Origin: Malassezia japonica
Taxonomy: Eukaryota > Basidiomycota > Malasseziomycetes > Malasseziales > Malasseziaceae
Assembly: GCF_029542785.1 (NCBI RefSeq)
Contig: NC_083372.1
Coordinates: 248,001 to 312,000, forward strand
Direction of reading: 5' to 3'
Length of the DNA: 64,000 nt
Shown: one piece after another, positions 61,111 to 64,000 of the stretch
Numbering within the stretch: position 1 is the first letter of the stretch
How the letters are laid out: each line of letters opens with the position of its first letter
Notes under the pieces: model-generated
What the model was told of the DNA's origin: nothing
The model's database searches: none
The model's input: only the letters and a program-made list of their open reading frames with translations
Made by a program: the position numbers and the translations under genes

Positions 61111-62932
61111 ATGGCCGAGTACGTGCGAGCGAGCGACTGACGCAGTGAACAAGACCCTTCTCGCCCCCCACCTGCATTTGTCGCAATCCCTGCGAGCGGG
61201 ATTGCAGAGATGCTGAGCGGCATGCGCGACGACTCGCCGTCAGGCAGCGCGCCGCCGGAAGGGATGGAAGCCTTTCCGTTTTTGGCGCCGGGCGGCGCGC
61301 CTGTGCTGCCGCTCTCGGCGCTGCGTCAGGGCAGCGCGGCGATGCAGCGCGAATCGAGCGGCGCATCAGAGGATGAGCCGGAACTCGATAGCAAGACGGC
61401 CGAGGAAAAGAGCCAGAACGAGGCGCAGCTCGCCAAGGTCTACGAGTCCTTCCACTTTGACGAGCTCTGGGCGAAGCTCGGCGAGTCGCTCGCGCGCCTG
61501 CGCGCGGACCCGAGCTCGGCCCAGGTCCTGCTGCCGATCATTGAGAGTCTCATGGTCGTGTCGCGCCACGCGATGAAGGCGCAGGCGGACGCCGAAGGTC
61601 GCTCGCTCTCGGAGCCGGCCGCCTCGTCACGCCGTGCGCAGATGGAGCAAGAGTTTCTCGCATTCACCGAGCAGCACCGCAAGATCCTCAATTTGATGGT
61701 GCGCCAGAACCCCTCGCTGATGTCGGGGTCGTTTGCACTGCTGGTCAAAAACTCCAAGGTGCTCGACTTTGACAACAAGCGCAACTACTTTACGCAGCAG
61801 CTGCACAAGGGCCGCCGCGAGCACTATACCCCGCTGTCGCTGTCGGTGCGGCGCAAGTTTGTCTTTTACGACAGCTTCCAGTATTTCCAGCGCCGCTCCG
61901 GCCCCGAAATTAAGCACGGCAAGCTCAATGTGCGTTTTCACAACGAAGACGGCATCGACGCGGGTGGCGTCACCCGCGAGTGGTTCCAGGTGCTCTCGCG
62001 CGAGATGTTCAACCCCGACTATGCGCTCTTCCAGCCGTGCGCGGCGGACCGCACGACCTACCAGCCGAACCGCATGAGCTCGGTGAACGACTTGCACCTG
62101 TCCTTCTTTACGTTTATTGGGCGCGTGATTGGCAAGGCGATTTACGATGGGCGCCTGCTCGATGCGTACTTTACGCGCAGCTTTTACAAGCACATCCTGG
62201 GGCGCGCCGTGGACTACAAGGACCTCGAGGCGGTGGACCCCGAGTACTACAACAGTCTCGAGTGGATGCTGCACAACGACATCACCGACGTGCTCGACCT
62301 GACCTTTGCCGTGGAGGAAGAGGTCTTTGGCGAGACGCAGCTCGTCGAGCTGCGCCCTGACGGCGCCTCGATTCCTGTCACGAACGAAAACAAGGAGGAG
62401 TACGTGCGCCTGGTCACCGAGCAGCGCCTCACGAACTCGATCAAGCAGCAGATCGACGCATTCCTCACCGGCTTCCTCGAAGTGATTCCCCGCGACCTGA
62501 TCCAGATCTTTTCCGAGCAGGAGCTCGAGCTGCTCATCTCCGGCCTGCCCGACATCGATGTGGACGCGTGGAAGAACCACACGGAGCTGCAGGGCTACTC
62601 GAGCAGCGACTCGATGGTCCAGTGGTGGTGGCGCGCGGTGCGCTCCTTTGACCAGACCCAAAAAGCGAAGCTGCTCCAGTTCATCACCGGGACAAGCAAG
62701 GTGCCGCTGGAGGGCTTTGCGCAACTGCAAGGCGTGCATGGCACGCAGCGTTTCAATATCCACAAGGCCTTTGGCGAGAATCGCTTGCCGGTCGCGCACA
62801 CATGGTACGTTTTTTGTCTACTCATCCAGTTTCAATCAGCTCGACCTGCCGCAGTACGATTCCTACGAAAAGCTCCGGAGTCAGCTGCTCCTCGCGATGA
62901 ACGAGGGTGGCGAAGGCTTTGGCCTGGCATAG
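61111..62932 (+). CDS. Short HUWE1/Tom1-type HECT ubiquitin ligase (3 exons)
   Basis: Exons 61111-61118 (8 nt), 61146-62804 and 62830-62932 give 589 residues; introns are 27 and 25 nt. The HECT domain fills about residues 220-589 and is closest to HUWE1/Tom1 ([40 protein letters not shown], and the ending [23 protein letters not shown]). The catalytic Cys in LPVAHT-C-FNQLDLP is created by splicing: TG before and T after the last intron. Full Tom1/HUWE1 proteins exceed 3000 residues; here the start MADEQDPSRP lies only ~150 bp from the divergent MAPEG gene, so the giant N-terminus is absent from this locus. The tiny first exon is predicted from splice signals and frame. Confidence 0.88.
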
Positions 62933-62940
62933 TGGTATAA

Positions 62941-64000
62941 CTAGAACGTGATCCAGCCGCCGTTGGAGACGTTGGCTTCGGTGCGTCGTGTGACAATGTT
63001 GGCGATGCCATGCGTAAGCCACTGCTTGCGCAGCTCGTCGTAGCGCTGCGTGTGCAGGCGCTGCGGGCGCGCTTTCAGCAGCGAGTGGTCTACTTCGCCG
63101 TGCGTGTTGAGGTAGGGCGAAGAGGTGAAGCAGCCGTTGCGCTGGAAAAGCAGCACCACTACATTGCTTCCGACACGGAAATGCGCGCCAAGACGCCCAC
63201 CACAGTGCTCCATGTGCTGGTGGCACTCGCCACGTCCTTCGTCGTCGAGGTCGCTGCAGCAGAAAGACTGCTCACAGAGCACCTCGCCACAAAAGAGGCA
63301 CAGCGAGCACAGGGGGGGGAGCGTGTTGCAGCGTTTGCACACGCGCGTCTGCGTCTGCTGCAGCAGGAGCGCAAAGTCGTGCGGCAGAGGAAGCAACTCG
63401 TAAATGTGGGGGTGCTCAAGCACCAGGCTCGGTACAGCCGTCCGCGCCTCGTGCGGCTCTGCAAGGATCGGCAAAGGGCGGAAAAGTGGGGAGAGGTGGA
63501 CGTACGCGTGCTTCGTCCAGCCCTCGACAAGCATCGCGACAAGGCCGGCAGGCGCCGCGTGCATCGGCAGCGCTTCCGCAGGCAAGGGGATACGCAGCTG
63601 GTGCAGCAGGCGTACATACTCGGGGCCCTCGGCCGGCTCGGGCACCGCGCCGCTCACGATGCGGTGCAGGAGCGCGGCGCGGCGCAGGAACGGAAGCGTG
63701 TAGGCACACAGGAGCTTGGCGAGGTCCTGGTCGCTGCAGTGGTCGAACCCGAGCGTGATGTTGCCGCGCACGTAGCCCACCAGGTTCACAATGCTCGTCA
63801 CGAGCCAGCGGGCGTGGGGGAAGATTTGCACGGCCTCGGCACCGCCTACTGCGCTTTCCTCCGCCTTGCGGCGCTCGCCGTGGGCAAACGACGGCTGGGC
63901 AAGGCCAAAGACGGTCTGCACTAGCGTCACATAGTACAGGAGCGCAGTGGCGTGCAGGAGGTGCTGCGGCATGAGCACCGCCGCCTCGACCAGGACGCCG
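62941..64000 (-). CDS. UBR1: N-recognin E3 ligase Ubr1, C-terminal part (runs off the window)
   Basis: The frame is open from the window edge to TAA at 62941, covering the last ~352 residues. The Ubr1 C-terminal cap is unmistakable: LCLFCGEVLCEQSFCCSDLDD, GECHQHMEHCGGRLG, SPYLNTHGEVDHSLLKARPQ and ending RRTEANVSNGGWITF. Cys and His residues of the cap are present. Ubr1 recognises N-degrons through an N-terminal UBR box that lies outside the window. The stop is 8 bp from the HECT gene stop. Confidence 0.94.
   Translation of the reverse strand, partial: GVLVEAAVLMPQHLLHATALLYYVTLVQTVFGLAQPSFAHGERRKAEESAVGGAEAVQIFPHARWLVTSIVNLVGYVRGNITLGFDHCSDQDLAKLLCAYTLPFLRRAALLHRIVSGAVPEPAEGPEYVRLLHQLRIPLPAEALPMHAAPAGLVAMLVEGWTKHAYVHLSPLFRPLPILAEPHEARTAVPSLVLEHPHIYELLPLPHDFALLLQQTQTRVCKRCNTLPPLCSLCLFCGEVLCEQSFCCSDLDDEGRGECHQHMEHCGGRLGAHFRVGSNVVVLLFQRNGCFTSSPYLNTHGEVDHSLLKARPQRLHTQRYDELRKQWLTHGIANIVTRRTEANVSNGGWITF

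Overview
This is a 64 kb stretch of a compact, GC-rich fungal nuclear genome. It is almost certainly a Malassezia-type basidiomycete yeast (Ustilaginomycotina). The evidence is single-copy eukaryotic housekeeping genes packed head-to-head and tail-to-tail, often with fewer than 60 bp between them, coding GC near 60-65 %, and 38 inferred spliceosomal introns, 30 of which are only 22-28 nt long. The species assignment is inference; no marker gene such as rDNA is present.

Layout. 1-2.6 kb: the end of an unknown gene, eIF1A, YIF1 and two identical intron-containing tRNA-Arg(ACG) genes. 2.6-4.2 kb: a gene-free AT-rich trough, the only one in the window and a centromere candidate. 4.2-15.5 kb: RNA polymerase I subunit RPA135, the Fe-S scaffold NFU1, a possible Utp8-like protein, the KEX1 carboxypeptidase and NOC3. 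15.6-24 kb: PAB1 (with an apparent 1-nt frameshift), mitochondrial GrpE, YOP1, PNO1, a CENP-I/Mis6 homologue spliced from four exons, and RPN8. 24-33.5 kb: TSR1, ORM1, a disordered unknown protein, the lipin PAH1 and a HAPSTR1-like protein. 33.8-43.3 kb: an LtrA-family membrane protein, MLH3, RTT109, a nucleolar FKBP, the RanGEF and histone H1. 43.4-51.7 kb: valyl-tRNA synthetase with two in-frame starts, ELP1, and peroxisomal dienoyl-CoA isomerase ending in SKL. 51.6-55.5 kb: two tandem MFS drug/polyamine-type transporters; the first overlaps the isomerase by an ATGA. 55.6-64 kb: an ABC1-type kinase (MCP2), SPC25, a DBF2/SID2 kinase, a MAPEG protein, a short HUWE1/TOM1-type HECT ligase and the C-terminus of UBR1.

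Many genes serve ribosome production (RPA135, NOC3, PNO1, TSR1, FKBP, the possible Utp8-like gene) or chromosome segregation and mitotic exit (CENP-I, SPC25, DBF2/SID2, RCC1), but the order looks like ordinary gene packing and not functional clusters. No mobile element, CRISPR array or viral insertion was recognised.

The strongest observations are a strict 22-nt intron architecture with a fixed branch site, the AT-rich centromere candidate, a CENP-I gene in a clade where inner-kinetochore loss has been reported, a degenerate MLH3 ATPase site, and a HECT ligase lacking the giant TOM1 N-terminus. Exon boundaries were placed by hand from splice signals and protein-family continuity; no transcript data were available.
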